From an uncultured Muribaculaceae bacterium (GTDB taxonomy: Bacteria > Bacteroidota > Bacteroidia > Bacteroidales > Muribaculaceae): a DNA stretch of 64,000 nt. Below are positions 28,243 through 36,386 of the stretch, in pieces; position 1 is the first letter of the stretch, and each line of letters opens with the position of its first letter. Under the pieces are notes generated by a model. That model did not search any database. It saw only the letters and a program-made list of their open reading frames with translations, and was not told the origin of the DNA. A program made the position numbers and the translations under genes. Location of the stretch: NCBI GenBank assembly GCA_910586995.1, contig CAJUKZ010000003.1, positions 124,001 to 188,000 of the forward strand, read 5' to 3'.

Positions 28243-30054
28243 TCAGTCGATTCTGACCGACTGCACATAACCGTTGTTGAAAATATTATCTTCCAAAACA
28301 GCATCACGTACATTAATAAACCGTATGGAATAGCGGTTGGTATGGAAGGCTGGATATTCATCGGTCAAGTCAACCGTATTTCCGGCAAACCGGAGGCCGC
28401 TTACCGACTTGGCATATAGCAACGGCGCATCAAAAGTACTGAACAGATTGTCCTCTATCCGTATGCCGGGGTAGCCGTAGCCTCCGTGAAAACATACCTG
28501 TTGTGAATCTATATCAGGGATTTCCGGATATATCGATATGACAGCCTCCGTGAACTGGAACATATTGGTAAGCGCCGACACGAACTTGTTGCGCCGTATG
28601 AGCACGTCGCGGCAAGCGCCGGTCTCATACCATCCATTGCAGTCGCCACAAAGCAGAATGGCCGTACCTGAAGTGTGGTCGAACAGGTTTTCTTCTACAA
28701 CAACCGGACGAGGTGTGCTGAAAAGAGCGCCTCGCGCGCGATTGTTGCGCACCACATTACCGGCAAATGTCACCAACGGCGTCCACCGCAGATTTTCGAT
28801 ACCAAGCGGCATGGAATCCGGCCACTCGACATCGCGCGTCAGAGTGATCCTGAATTCCTTTGCGCCTTCAACGTTCTTCGAATCAACCGGTTCAATGGAT
28901 TCTACAATCTCTGATTCTCCAAAATATTCCATTGTCCGGCTTTTGATCAGCCTGACACTATCACCGGCCTCACCCCATTTAAAGCCGAATGTCTGCGGAT
29001 GCATATATCTTGCCCTTAGTGTCCGGGGACTTTCTACCGACGTTATCGCCAAGTATGTGCCATGCACATTTATAGCATCATCCATCATGCCTTCATACAA
29101 TCCGCCTTTCGAATCTATGTGGCCCTCACATCCTGAAAAATGCGTTGCATCTGCCTGCGTAGTAAAATAGCGCGGATCATTTTCCCCTTTAAGACATACG
29201 GAGAAGCCTGCAAGTGTAATATCACGACATAGTTGCGCAAGCAGTCCCATACCTTCGGCATAGTGGATCTTCACACTATCAAGCACCAGGCCGGAACTCT
29301 GATGCATGAAGACGGCCGGCGCCGGCCGTGCGTACGTACGCAAAGCGACAACTGTCCCCGGAACAAGTCTGCTGTCGGTCCATCGTGGAGCAAGAATACT
29401 TCCGTCGGGCCTGACAGACACACTGTCGAGAGGAGTCCACAGGTCACTGGTGCGATAGACAATATGTCTTGTCGACGGGTCAAAAGCAATTCCGGTCTGC
29501 GGCACATGATTCCATCCGTCACCATAAGCTTCAAATGCTCCGCTTTCATTCACCCGCCAGCGCACCCACGGTTCTGCCATGAACACAATTCCGGTAGGTG
29601 TAGATTCCACTACCCTGACCTGCGATATATGCGGATTATCGAAATCTATACTGAACCCGCGAAGCATCACATTACGGCAGTCCGACACCGCCACAGGAAG
29701 CATTCGCCCGTGGAAGGCAAACTCTGCCCCGGTCGCTTCCAGAACCACATTCTCCAGATTTTCCAACAATATTCCTATTTTCTTGGGATTTACCTGGTCG
29801 TGATTCGATATATACATCTCCCGCTCTGACGCACCTTGAGGATAAAAATCGTAACGCCCGGGCATGAAACGCAACACCACAGTGTCTCCGTCGGAATGTC
29901 TTCCGAGAGCGGCTACAGTCTGCGAAACTTTAAAACTGATATTCTCAGCGCCGGGCAAGACATCGTATTCCGACATATCAACTTCGTGTGTCCGGGAATT
30001 TCCGTACAGAGAGACACACAGGCACAAAATAGCTGTAAATAAAGTGTATTTCAT
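28243..30054 (-). CDS. glaB: Alpha-1,3-galactosidase B (GH110)
   Basis: 603 residues with a signal peptide (MKYTLFTAILCLCVSLYGNS), then a right-handed parallel beta-helix. The sequence closely follows the GH110 alpha-1,3-galactosidase B proteins of Bacteroides as I know them, for example YISNHDQVNPKKIGI, HYAEGMGLLAQLCRDITL, RYFTTQADATHFSGC and FDHTSGTAILLCGDCNGW. GH110 enzymes remove the terminal alpha-1,3-galactose of blood-group B or linear alpha-Gal epitopes by an inverting mechanism. I use the ATG at 30054; an in-frame TTG at 30066 would add four residues. It lies 8 bp after the hydrolase gene and just upstream of the sialic-acid operon, consistent with host-glycan use. Confidence 0.93.
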   Translation of the reverse strand: MKYTLFTAILCLCVSLYGNSRTHEVDMSEYDVLPGAENISFKVSQTVAALGRHSDGDTVVLRFMPGRYDFYPQGASEREMYISNHDQVNPKKIGILLENLENVVLEATGAEFAFHGRMLPVAVSDCRNVMLRGFSIDFDNPHISQVRVVESTPTGIVFMAEPWVRWRVNESGAFEAYGDGWNHVPQTGIAFDPSTRHIVYRTSDLWTPLDSVSVRPDGSILAPRWTDSRLVPGTVVALRTYARPAPAVFMHQSSGLVLDSVKIHYAEGMGLLAQLCRDITLAGFSVCLKGENDPRYFTTQADATHFSGCEGHIDSKGGLYEGMMDDAINVHGTYLAITSVESPRTLRARYMHPQTFGFKWGEAGDSVRLIKSRTMEYFGESEIVESIEPVDSKNVEGAKEFRITLTRDVEWPDSMPLGIENLRWTPLVTFAGNVVRNNRARGALFSTPRPVVVEENLFDHTSGTAILLCGDCNGWYETGACRDVLIRRNKFVSALTNMFQFTEAVISIYPEIPDIDSQQVCFHGGYGYPGIRIEDNLFSTFDAPLLYAKSVSGLRFAGNTVDLTDEYPAFHTNRYSIRFINVRDAVLEDNIFNNGYVQSVRID

Positions 30055-30062
30055 TCTTTTGG

Positions 30063-31418
30063 TCAAAGGCTATTTATAAATTCAACTATATCGGAGAGCA
30101 CCGAGGGCGAGATCGTCTCCTCAATTACAGCATATTCTGATACTGCACCCGTAGCAGCATTCTGAAACAGATGGTTCAAACCGGAATATTCCTTTACCTT
30201 GACTGAGGAATTCAGCTTTCTTACAACCGGAGCATTCAATTGAGCGCGCACCTGCGTGTCTTTTTCTCCATAAAGTACAAACGCCGGACACTTTATGCCT
30301 GATATGCTTTCCGATGGAGAAAACGCCACAGTATACGCAATCCACGGATTCATCTGCACCACAATCTTCTCCATATTGGCCTTCAGTGATGCCATAAGCG
30401 GAGATTTATCCCATCCTTTACATTCCTGAGCGATAACTCTGCGCGCAGCATCAGCTCCACCGGAAGTATAGGCAGGATATAGCTTCAAGAGTGCGGAGAC
30501 GTAACTGTTGACAGCATCTTCAGGCATACCACCTCCAAGCATCGCTGTCCTTGACTGGTCGGCAAGAATGGAATCGCCGCGTAATGCCGGAGCGCCGAGA
30601 GTCACAATGAAGTCCGGAGCAGACTTATCGTCAGATGCAAGTATAAATGCAATCTCGCCTCCCTCACTATGTCCGAGGACTCCGATTTTTCCAAATTCTG
30701 CTTTGGAACGCAGATATTCTACACCACAAGCAGCATCGGATGCAAAGTCGGCAGTAGTTGCCACTGCACCGGATCCGGTCGAGTCTCCGAAGCCTCTGTC
30801 ATCGTATCTGAGACTTGCAATGCCATTGCGCGCGAGCCAGTCGGCAATCACGGCAAATGGTCTATGTTCAAAAATCTCCTCATCGCGGTTCTGCAATCCA
30901 CTACCGCTGACCAAAATCACAACAGGTGTCTCTGCTGAAAATCGAGCAGGACGGACCAATGTACCGGCCAAGGTGACATCAGCAGCCTCATTGCGGAATG
31001 CAACATCCTCAATACTGTATTCAAAAGGCGGGACAGGAGTCTGCGGACGCTTTCTTGCATCTGCGCCTCGCTTCAATACCAGATCCCTGCGCAGCATTCC
31101 CTGTGAAAATGTCCCTGACAAAGTTCCGTCCGAAGCCAAAGCCGCCTTATAAACTACCGCAATTGCCGGAACAGACACACTTATAGAGTCTTCCGACAGA
31201 TAATTGACCTCCGCTGCTATTCCATATGCATTCTGCTCAGGCGAATCCATCGTCACGGTAAATCCACCGTCAGAAGCAGCCGATATATTGAATACAAGCT
31301 TTAGCGACACTTGAGGAGTAACCTCAAGGACTCCACTCCATTTGCCTTCCAGGGTATCTGCAGAAATACTTCCGAGACTAAACAACAGTCCGGCAAGCAC
31401 ACAAAACAACTTTCTCAT
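30063..31418 (-). CDS. Secreted alpha/beta hydrolase with N-terminal beta domain
   Basis: 451 residues. A signal peptide (MRKLFCVLAGLLFSLGSISA) is followed by a beta-rich domain (about 22-125, GKWSGVLEVTPQVSLKLVFNI) seen in many Bacteroidetes hydrolases. The alpha/beta-hydrolase domain (about 140-450) has the oxyanion stretch VSGSGLQNRDEE, the nucleophile elbow GHSEGG (about residue 247) and a late His in SGLNHLFQ. It probably cleaves an ester or short acyl group; the substrate is unknown. It is directly followed by glaB (8 bp), so deacylation of a glycan or scavenging of an esterified ligand is plausible but unproven. Confidence 0.85.
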   Translation of the reverse strand: MRKLFCVLAGLLFSLGSISADTLEGKWSGVLEVTPQVSLKLVFNISAASDGGFTVTMDSPEQNAYGIAAEVNYLSEDSISVSVPAIAVVYKAALASDGTLSGTFSQGMLRRDLVLKRGADARKRPQTPVPPFEYSIEDVAFRNEAADVTLAGTLVRPARFSAETPVVILVSGSGLQNRDEEIFEHRPFAVIADWLARNGIASLRYDDRGFGDSTGSGAVATTADFASDAACGVEYLRSKAEFGKIGVLGHSEGGEIAFILASDDKSAPDFIVTLGAPALRGDSILADQSRTAMLGGGMPEDAVNSYVSALLKLYPAYTSGGADAARRVIAQECKGWDKSPLMASLKANMEKIVVQMNPWIAYTVAFSPSESISGIKCPAFVLYGEKDTQVRAQLNAPVVRKLNSSVKVKEYSGLNHLFQNAATGAVSEYAVIEETISPSVLSDIVEFINSL

Positions 31419-31450
31419 TGAGGAATCTTATATTGATGGTTTCAAAAATC

Positions 31451-31458
31451 CAAAATTA
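31451..31458 (-). promoter_or_regulatory. Weak candidate -7 element for the hydrolase/glaB unit
   Basis: TAATTTTG on the minus strand, 32 bp before the hydrolase start. No well-spaced -33 element was seen. Confidence 0.35.
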
Positions 31459-31492
31459 ATATTTTTCCACGGTAATCATTTCATTTATCCAT

Positions 31493-31530
31493 AAAAAACA
31501 GCTTCCGAACACAAATCGTATCCGGAAGCT
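31493..31530 (-). terminator. Terminator after the NlpE-like gene
   Basis: Inverted repeat AGCTTCCG (31500-31507) / CGGAAGCT (31523-31530), followed on the minus strand by TGTTTTTTAT. It sits 27 bp past the lipoprotein stop. Confidence 0.6.
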
Positions 31531-31557
31531 CAATATATCAGTAGATATCCAATTGGA

Positions 31558-32016
31558 TCAAAGTACCTTTTCAAGCTTGTATGACAGTCCAGACGGTGCT
31601 TCCTGCATATCTGAAGTAAGCATCGTAAGCGATCCATCCCTGTTTATCTTGAAATTCATCGGTTCATTGCCCGGCACTACAGAATTCAGTTTCATAACTG
31701 CTATGCTGTCTACTGTAGTACGAGAGACAGTTCCGCTGTCAAGATACACGTCGCCGGGTTTGGGTGCGCCGATATAGTCGGTACGAAGGGCATAAACCCC
31801 TACCCCGCATTTTCCTTGTTCTACCACAAGATTATATTTAGCACCTTCGCTATCGGCAGCGGGGAATGTTCCTTGATAAAGAGCAGGATAAGGGAAGGCT
31901 CTGCCTGCACACGAATCGGCTGCTACAGCATTGGTTATCTTATCGGTAGTAGTATTTGTACAAGCCGACATAGCTATAATTGCCGAAATACCTGCAATAA
32001 AAGTCAATCGTTTCAT
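31558..32016 (-). CDS. NlpE-like lipoprotein
   Basis: 152 residues from the ATG at 32016, chosen because MKRLTFIAGISAIIAMSAC gives a standard lipobox (Cys19); the frame remains open upstream but overlaps the antiporter gene. The mature part contains YQGTFPAADSEGAKYNLVV, which resembles the N-terminal barrel of NlpE/copper-homeostasis lipoproteins, but the CxxC motif of E. coli NlpE is missing. It may be an envelope stress or surface-sensing protein. It follows the GadC-like antiporter by 55 bp. Confidence 0.72.
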   Translation of the reverse strand: MKRLTFIAGISAIIAMSACTNTTTDKITNAVAADSCAGRAFPYPALYQGTFPAADSEGAKYNLVVEQGKCGVGVYALRTDYIGAPKPGDVYLDSGTVSRTTVDSIAVMKLNSVVPGNEPMNFKINRDGSLTMLTSDMQEAPSGLSYKLEKVL

Positions 32017-32071
32017 AAATATTTGTTCAAACTGGTTAATAATTAAGTAACCATCCTCAGCCATCAATTGT

Positions 32072-33685
32072 TCAGCAGTGCTTTTGGGTGGCATGGTCGC
32101 ACACGGCCTTGTCTTCGGCCTTTTCCACTTCATCCTCCGTAGGCTCATATCCGGCCTCCCATCTGGAGGTTTCCCAAGGCTTTCGACCCTCTATCTGCCA
32201 GTCGAAAGGATAAAAGTGTGCATCAGGATTTCGCCACGACGGTTTGCGGCAGGCATAAGTTACCAAAGGTATGGCCACAAACACCGCGACACCGACAATA
32301 AGTATTCCTATATACACAACCGGGCTTCCGGTAGTGATCTGCGAAGGGGGCAGATAGCTCAATAGCAATGCCGATAAAGCGCCCAGGATACCGAATCCGC
32401 AGACAATCCATTCACCAAGCTTACCGCCGGGAACTTTAAACCCACGGTGCTTGCCCGGCTGCGTACGCCTCAGCCTGATAAAAGCGCCATATATCATCAA
32501 CACCATGATCAGATAGATTATAGTTGCCATCTGCGACATAATCTGGTATGCCGACTCAACTGTCGGCAATACCAACAGGATAAGCGTGAGCAACGTCACA
32601 AAGACGCCGCCTACAAAAAGGATAGGCTTATTGACTCCATTTTTATTTACCCTCTGCAACGACATGGGCAGGTAGCCGGACTGGGCAACGGCCATAAGGC
32701 CCGTAGAAGGTCCGGTGACAAGAGCACTGACCTGACCGATAACACCGAACATGATCAGCAGTGCCATTACGTTGCCGAGCCAGTTGAGTCCGAAACTATC
32801 CCAAAGAGCATTATATGCGACAAGAAGCGACTGGAGCAAATTGATATCGCCCGTTGGAATCACGAGACCAATCACAAGCGTACCCAATGCATATACAGCC
32901 ACAATCACGATCATGGCAAGGAAAATGGCCCGCGGAAAGTCGCGCGACGGGTTGCGCATGTCATTTATATGCACAGCCTGTATCTCCATACCACCATAGA
33001 AAAGGAATATGGAAGCTGCGAGCACTATTGTGCTAAGATGGGAGAAGTCGGGGAAAAACGGCACTTGTGCAAGATCTATCGTCTTTCCCATACACACGTA
33101 TACGATGCCAAGCACTATAAGGATCGCGCCCGGAATTATAGTGCCGAACAGTCCGCCAAGCGTACTTAGCTTGTTGGCCATCTTCTGTCCGCGGAAAGCA
33201 TTGAATGTGGCAATCCAATACATGAGCAGAGCTATGACAAGTGTGTAGATCTTATTGGATGCCAATGATTCGTCGAAACTCGGAGGCCAGAATATATATG
33301 CCAGTGATACCGCCCCGAACATAAGAACTGTCGGAAACCATATTATCACTGTCTGCCACTCTAAATACATGGCAGTCCAGCCCCAACGAGGTCCGAAAGC
33401 TTCGGACACCCAACGGTACAGACCTCCGGCTTTTGTATATGTAGAAGCCAATTCCGCACATACCAACGAGAACGGCAACAGGAAGACTACTGCCGCGAAC
33501 ACATAGTAGAAGATCGACTGAACGCCGAATTTAGCCTCCGAGGGCAATCCTCTAAGGCTTAGAATCGACGTGATTATCATAATCGCCATAGCGATCATGG
33601 TAATAGTCCCCTTAGCAGTTGAAACATTCTTTTTACGTCCTGATGCAGTATATTCGGCGTCAGGCACTTTTTTCTTTTCGCTCAT
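32072..33685 (-). CDS. GadC-like amino-acid antiporter (APC superfamily)
   Basis: 537 residues with about 12 membrane helices. The sequence follows the glutamate:GABA antiporter family: CAELASTYTKAGGLYRWVSEAFGPRWGW, GGMEIQAVHINDMRNPSRDFP, GPSTGLMAVAQSGYLP and NKNGVNKPI. Such carriers exchange an external amino acid for the product of its cytoplasmic decarboxylation, consuming a proton per cycle. The C-terminal tail is charged and ends in His/Cys residues, where GadC carries its pH-sensing plug. It is 102 bp after a PLP decarboxylase gene on the same strand, which should supply its export substrate. Substrate not determined. Confidence 0.86.
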   Translation of the reverse strand: MSEKKKVPDAEYTASGRKKNVSTAKGTITMIAMAIMIITSILSLRGLPSEAKFGVQSIFYYVFAAVVFLLPFSLVCAELASTYTKAGGLYRWVSEAFGPRWGWTAMYLEWQTVIIWFPTVLMFGAVSLAYIFWPPSFDESLASNKIYTLVIALLMYWIATFNAFRGQKMANKLSTLGGLFGTIIPGAILIVLGIVYVCMGKTIDLAQVPFFPDFSHLSTIVLAASIFLFYGGMEIQAVHINDMRNPSRDFPRAIFLAMIVIVAVYALGTLVIGLVIPTGDINLLQSLLVAYNALWDSFGLNWLGNVMALLIMFGVIGQVSALVTGPSTGLMAVAQSGYLPMSLQRVNKNGVNKPILFVGGVFVTLLTLILLVLPTVESAYQIMSQMATIIYLIMVLMIYGAFIRLRRTQPGKHRGFKVPGGKLGEWIVCGFGILGALSALLLSYLPPSQITTGSPVVYIGILIVGVAVFVAIPLVTYACRKPSWRNPDAHFYPFDWQIEGRKPWETSRWEAGYEPTEDEVEKAEDKAVCDHATQKHC

Positions 33686-33787
33686 GTCCCTTCTATTTAA
33701 ATCAAGCAGGCGGGGGAATCATCAGAGATTCCCGCCGCATGCTTCGTTTATATATTTATGACCGGAATCCGCTACAGGCATTCCGAT

Positions 33788-35539
33788 TCATTTCATCTCA
33801 TTCTCGACCTCATCGCGTGCAGCAAGCACACAAGTGATCACATGATCCATCACTGAAGGATTGTTATATACGTTCATCGGATAAGTTTTAAGAGCGTAGA
33901 CAGTACCCTCCGCGTCGCTTCCGTCTTCATTCCATGACGCTGTCCTGAAGCCAGTGCTATAAGCGATATGTGGCGTAGGTTTGCCATTTATCTTATGTCC
34001 TTCAAGATACCACTGGAACATCTTCTCGCCCACTGCCTGCTGGAATTTGTTGCCGGCAATAAGATCAGCGCGGTACTCCCTGTCGGAAAGCTCCTTAGCG
34101 AACTGGCGCCTGGCATCAGTACCCTTGGGATACACCCTGAATAGAGTTATGAATCCCGTATCATCAGGATCAGCCACTACCATCTCGGTCTGCCGCTCTA
34201 CAAGCGAATCCATATACAGACGCACTTCCAGAATACCGCCGAGTACTGACTGGAGGCCTTCTATGCCGAGATACTTCAAGGTAGCCCATCCGGCAAGTGA
34301 ACCTGCTGCAGAGCGTGACACCTCGAGAGTGTAGTACATCGGATTGTATGGAGTCACTTCCTGCAGATATGCATAAGATCCACGTCTCATTATATTCTCG
34401 AACTCAGCCGCATCGCGGTAGAGGAAACAACTGCTGATATATGGAGAGAAGCCGAACTTATGGAAATCAATGCCTACAGCGTCGGCAAGGTGTATGCCCT
34501 TGATCTGCTCATAGTTTTTCTTTATCACACCGAGCGCGCTCTGCGAGAAGCCAAGAGGATTTGTCTCGAAATCATAGTTCTTGAATACCTGCCATGACCA
34601 ACCGCATACGGCATCGGCATACAGCAGCGCCTTACCGTAGCCTGCGGGATTAGGATATTTGTCCATGACCCTGCGGACATCCGCAATCGGGTCAAACACG
34701 CTTGCATCAGTCGTACCCATAGTGCATACAACCTCTACTACAGGTATTTTCTTTTCCGAAAGATCTCTAAGGACATTTTCCAAGGCATTCACATCCATCT
34801 GGTTTGTCTCCGGATCTGTAGGTATTACTATCACATTATCCATACCCAGACCGCTCCAGTCAGTTGCATTCTGCCGGCAATAGTGGGCCTGTGCCGACAC
34901 AAGCACCTTGGCATCAGTGCGTACACCCTTCTCCCTCGAACCCGGAAGAACGCGCGAAAGCGCATATTTCAGGCTGTAGAACCAACATCCAGAGCCTCCG
35001 TATGTATAAATTGCTCCGGCCTTGTCGCTCTCCCAACCAAACAGATCGGCAAGCATACCTCCGCTCTCAAGCTCTGCTTTATGGACATTCCAGGCATACT
35101 CGCCCTCTATAATATTCGGCGCGAAAATCAGCGGCAGCATGGATGCTATGATGCTCGCATTGTTGGGCTGCGGCCATACGTTGGACATGGTAAGCGGCGA
35201 CGATACATCAGGCATGCCTTCGAACAGACCGACACAATCGGAAATCACATTGTCGAGAGTGTCAGATTTCTGCGGTATACGTGCATTTTTAACTTCAGGA
35301 TAGCTGTATGTCAGCTTAGAACTTTTACCAAGGAAGGCAGGACCATCAGCCTCAGGACGCAGACGGTCGATCATCTCTACCGCCTTCTTCATTGAAGCTG
35401 CGAGAGAATCTGTTCCACCTCTGAAGGGTGCGGGAAACTCATTGTTCAACTGACGGCGATAAGCCGCCCATCTGGGAGCATTTCCGAGGATCTTACCATC
35501 GTTATCCCACACATTGCTTGCATCATTATTGTTTGCCAT
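33788..35539 (-). CDS. Large group II PLP-dependent amino-acid decarboxylase
   Basis: 583 residues, about 100 more than canonical GadB (about 470). Fold-type I decarboxylase motifs are present: SGCWFYSLKYAL phosphate-binding region (about 183), AHYC (His219), VCTMGTTDASVFDPI (about 271-285), YADAVCGW with Asp309, and the PLP lysine Lys361 in GIDFHKFGFSPY. The substrate could be glutamate, aspartate, an aromatic amino acid or diaminobutyrate. The adjacent GadC-like antiporter favours glutamate or aspartate-type exchange and acid resistance (inference). It is the first gene of the three-gene unit. Its upstream gap carries an 11-bp inverted repeat. Confidence 0.82.
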   Translation of the reverse strand: MANNNDASNVWDNDGKILGNAPRWAAYRRQLNNEFPAPFRGGTDSLAASMKKAVEMIDRLRPEADGPAFLGKSSKLTYSYPEVKNARIPQKSDTLDNVISDCVGLFEGMPDVSSPLTMSNVWPQPNNASIIASMLPLIFAPNIIEGEYAWNVHKAELESGGMLADLFGWESDKAGAIYTYGGSGCWFYSLKYALSRVLPGSREKGVRTDAKVLVSAQAHYCRQNATDWSGLGMDNVIVIPTDPETNQMDVNALENVLRDLSEKKIPVVEVVCTMGTTDASVFDPIADVRRVMDKYPNPAGYGKALLYADAVCGWSWQVFKNYDFETNPLGFSQSALGVIKKNYEQIKGIHLADAVGIDFHKFGFSPYISSCFLYRDAAEFENIMRRGSYAYLQEVTPYNPMYYTLEVSRSAAGSLAGWATLKYLGIEGLQSVLGGILEVRLYMDSLVERQTEMVVADPDDTGFITLFRVYPKGTDARRQFAKELSDREYRADLIAGNKFQQAVGEKMFQWYLEGHKINGKPTPHIAYSTGFRTASWNEDGSDAEGTVYALKTYPMNVYNNPSVMDHVITCVLAARDEVENEMK

Positions 35540-35690
35540 AGTTATATATTAATAGTTGTTGTAATTATACCGCGATTGTTATGTAATCACATAATTGTAA
35601 CACTACGCGGATAAAATTGTTTTGGCTCCGCATACAATTAATATTACTATGAGCAGGCAAGTAATCGCTTAGATCATAAAAACAGCAATT

Positions 35691-35726
35691 TGGTTAAAAA
35701 TGGTTAAACAGCGTAATTTTTAACCA
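35691..35726. repeat. 11-bp inverted repeat, candidate operator
   Basis: TGGTTAAAAAT (35691-35701) and ATTTTTAACCA (35716-35726) form a perfect inverted repeat around a 14-nt centre. A third half-site TGGTTAAA (35701-35708) is repeated directly, 10 bp after the first. It lies about 150 bp upstream of the decarboxylase start and about 30 bp before the plus-strand promoter motif. Confidence 0.6.
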
Positions 35727-35756
35727 TGCAATATTTTTTCTTTCCTAAAAAGAATA

Positions 35757-35833
35757 TACCTTTGTATCAGTTTTTCATGGTATTAGATTTAAGGTAAGAA
35801 GATTATTCGTCGTGACGACGAGTAATTTTTTTT
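35757..35833 (+). ncRNA. Candidate small RNA (promoter plus terminator, no ORF)
   Basis: The -7 element TACCTTTG (35757-35764) matches the Bacteroidetes consensus, though a -33 TTTG is not clear. About 37 bp later a strong hairpin (35802-35826, arms ATTATTCGTCGT and ACGACGAGTAAT, one G-U pair) is followed by eight or nine T residues to 35833. The predicted transcript is about 65 nt and contains no plausible reading frame. No plus-strand gene follows for several kilobases. Confidence 0.42.
35802..35833 (+). terminator. Rho-independent terminator, plus strand
   Basis: Stem arms ATTATTCGTC / GACGAGTAAT with a small loop, directly followed by TTTTTTTT (35825-35833). On the minus strand the downstream T content is poor, so the orientation is plus. 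Confidence 0.65.
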
Positions 35834-35855
35834 GCCTTAATTTATTGCATTTAAG

Positions 35856-36386
35856 TTAAATCAATAATTCACAATCTATTACACCGTACCACCGTCCAAA
35901 TTTATATCCGACTTCCGGAAATTGCGAGACTTTTTTGAAGCCCAGACTTTCAAAAAAGCGCAGGCTGGCTGTATTGACCGACGTTATGCAAGCAATAATA
36001 GCGTGTACTCCACACTCCCTGCATCCATCTATCACTTTACGCATCAATAGACCTGCAAGCTTACGCCCGCAATGATCCTTATGCAGATATACCGTAGCCT
36101 CGACCGTCCGGCTGTAGGCCGCTCTTTCTTTCCACTGATGTACATATGCATAGCCGATTACCTCACCATCTTCCTCAAGGACATAATAAGGATAAGCAGA
36201 GGATAATTCTTTGATCCTCTGCTGCATTTCATAGGCGGAAACCATCTCTGTCTCGAAAGATACCGCAGTATTCTCTACATAGTGATTATATATACCGCTT
36301 ATTGCTGCGGCATCCTTTTCAGAGACAGGACGTATCAGCAACACACTTTCAGTGTCTTCTTCAGACAAGGCACGCATCGAGAGCAT
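35856..36386 (-). CDS. GNAT-family N-acetyltransferase (phosphinothricin-acetyltransferase-like)
   Basis: 176 residues. The fold motifs are those of the Pat/Bar subgroup: IRPVSEKDAAAISGIYNHYVENTAVSFE at the N-terminus and the acetyl-CoA loop DHCGRKLAGLLMRKVID (Q/RxxGxG/A-like, about residues 104-115). Such enzymes acetylate small amines such as amino acids or phosphinothricin-like molecules. The gene begins inside the last 26 bp of the COG0523 GTPase gene. An alternative ATG at 36377 shortens the overlap, and a GTG further in cannot be excluded. Confidence 0.84.
   Translation of the reverse strand: MLSMRALSEEDTESVLLIRPVSEKDAAAISGIYNHYVENTAVSFETEMVSAYEMQQRIKELSSAYPYYVLEEDGEVIGYAYVHQWKERAAYSRTVEATVYLHKDHCGRKLAGLLMRKVIDGCRECGVHAIIACITSVNTASLRFFESLGFKKVSQFPEVGYKFGRWYGVIDCELLI

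Larger units (their letters stand above)
35540..35855. other. Regulatory gap between decarboxylase and GNAT genes
   Basis: A 316-bp AT-rich stretch without a convincing gene. It holds an inverted repeat at 35691-35726, a plus-strand promoter motif at 35757-35764 and a plus-strand terminator at 35802-35833, which together suggest a short plus-strand RNA. No other structure was recognised. Confidence 0.6.

Noticed and set aside
33686..33787. GC-rich hairpin between decarboxylase and antiporter genes as terminator
   Set aside because: The arms (GGCGGGGGAATC / GATTCCCGCC) pair only with a two-base bulge and no T-run follows on the minus strand; an attenuator or processing site is possible but unsupported.
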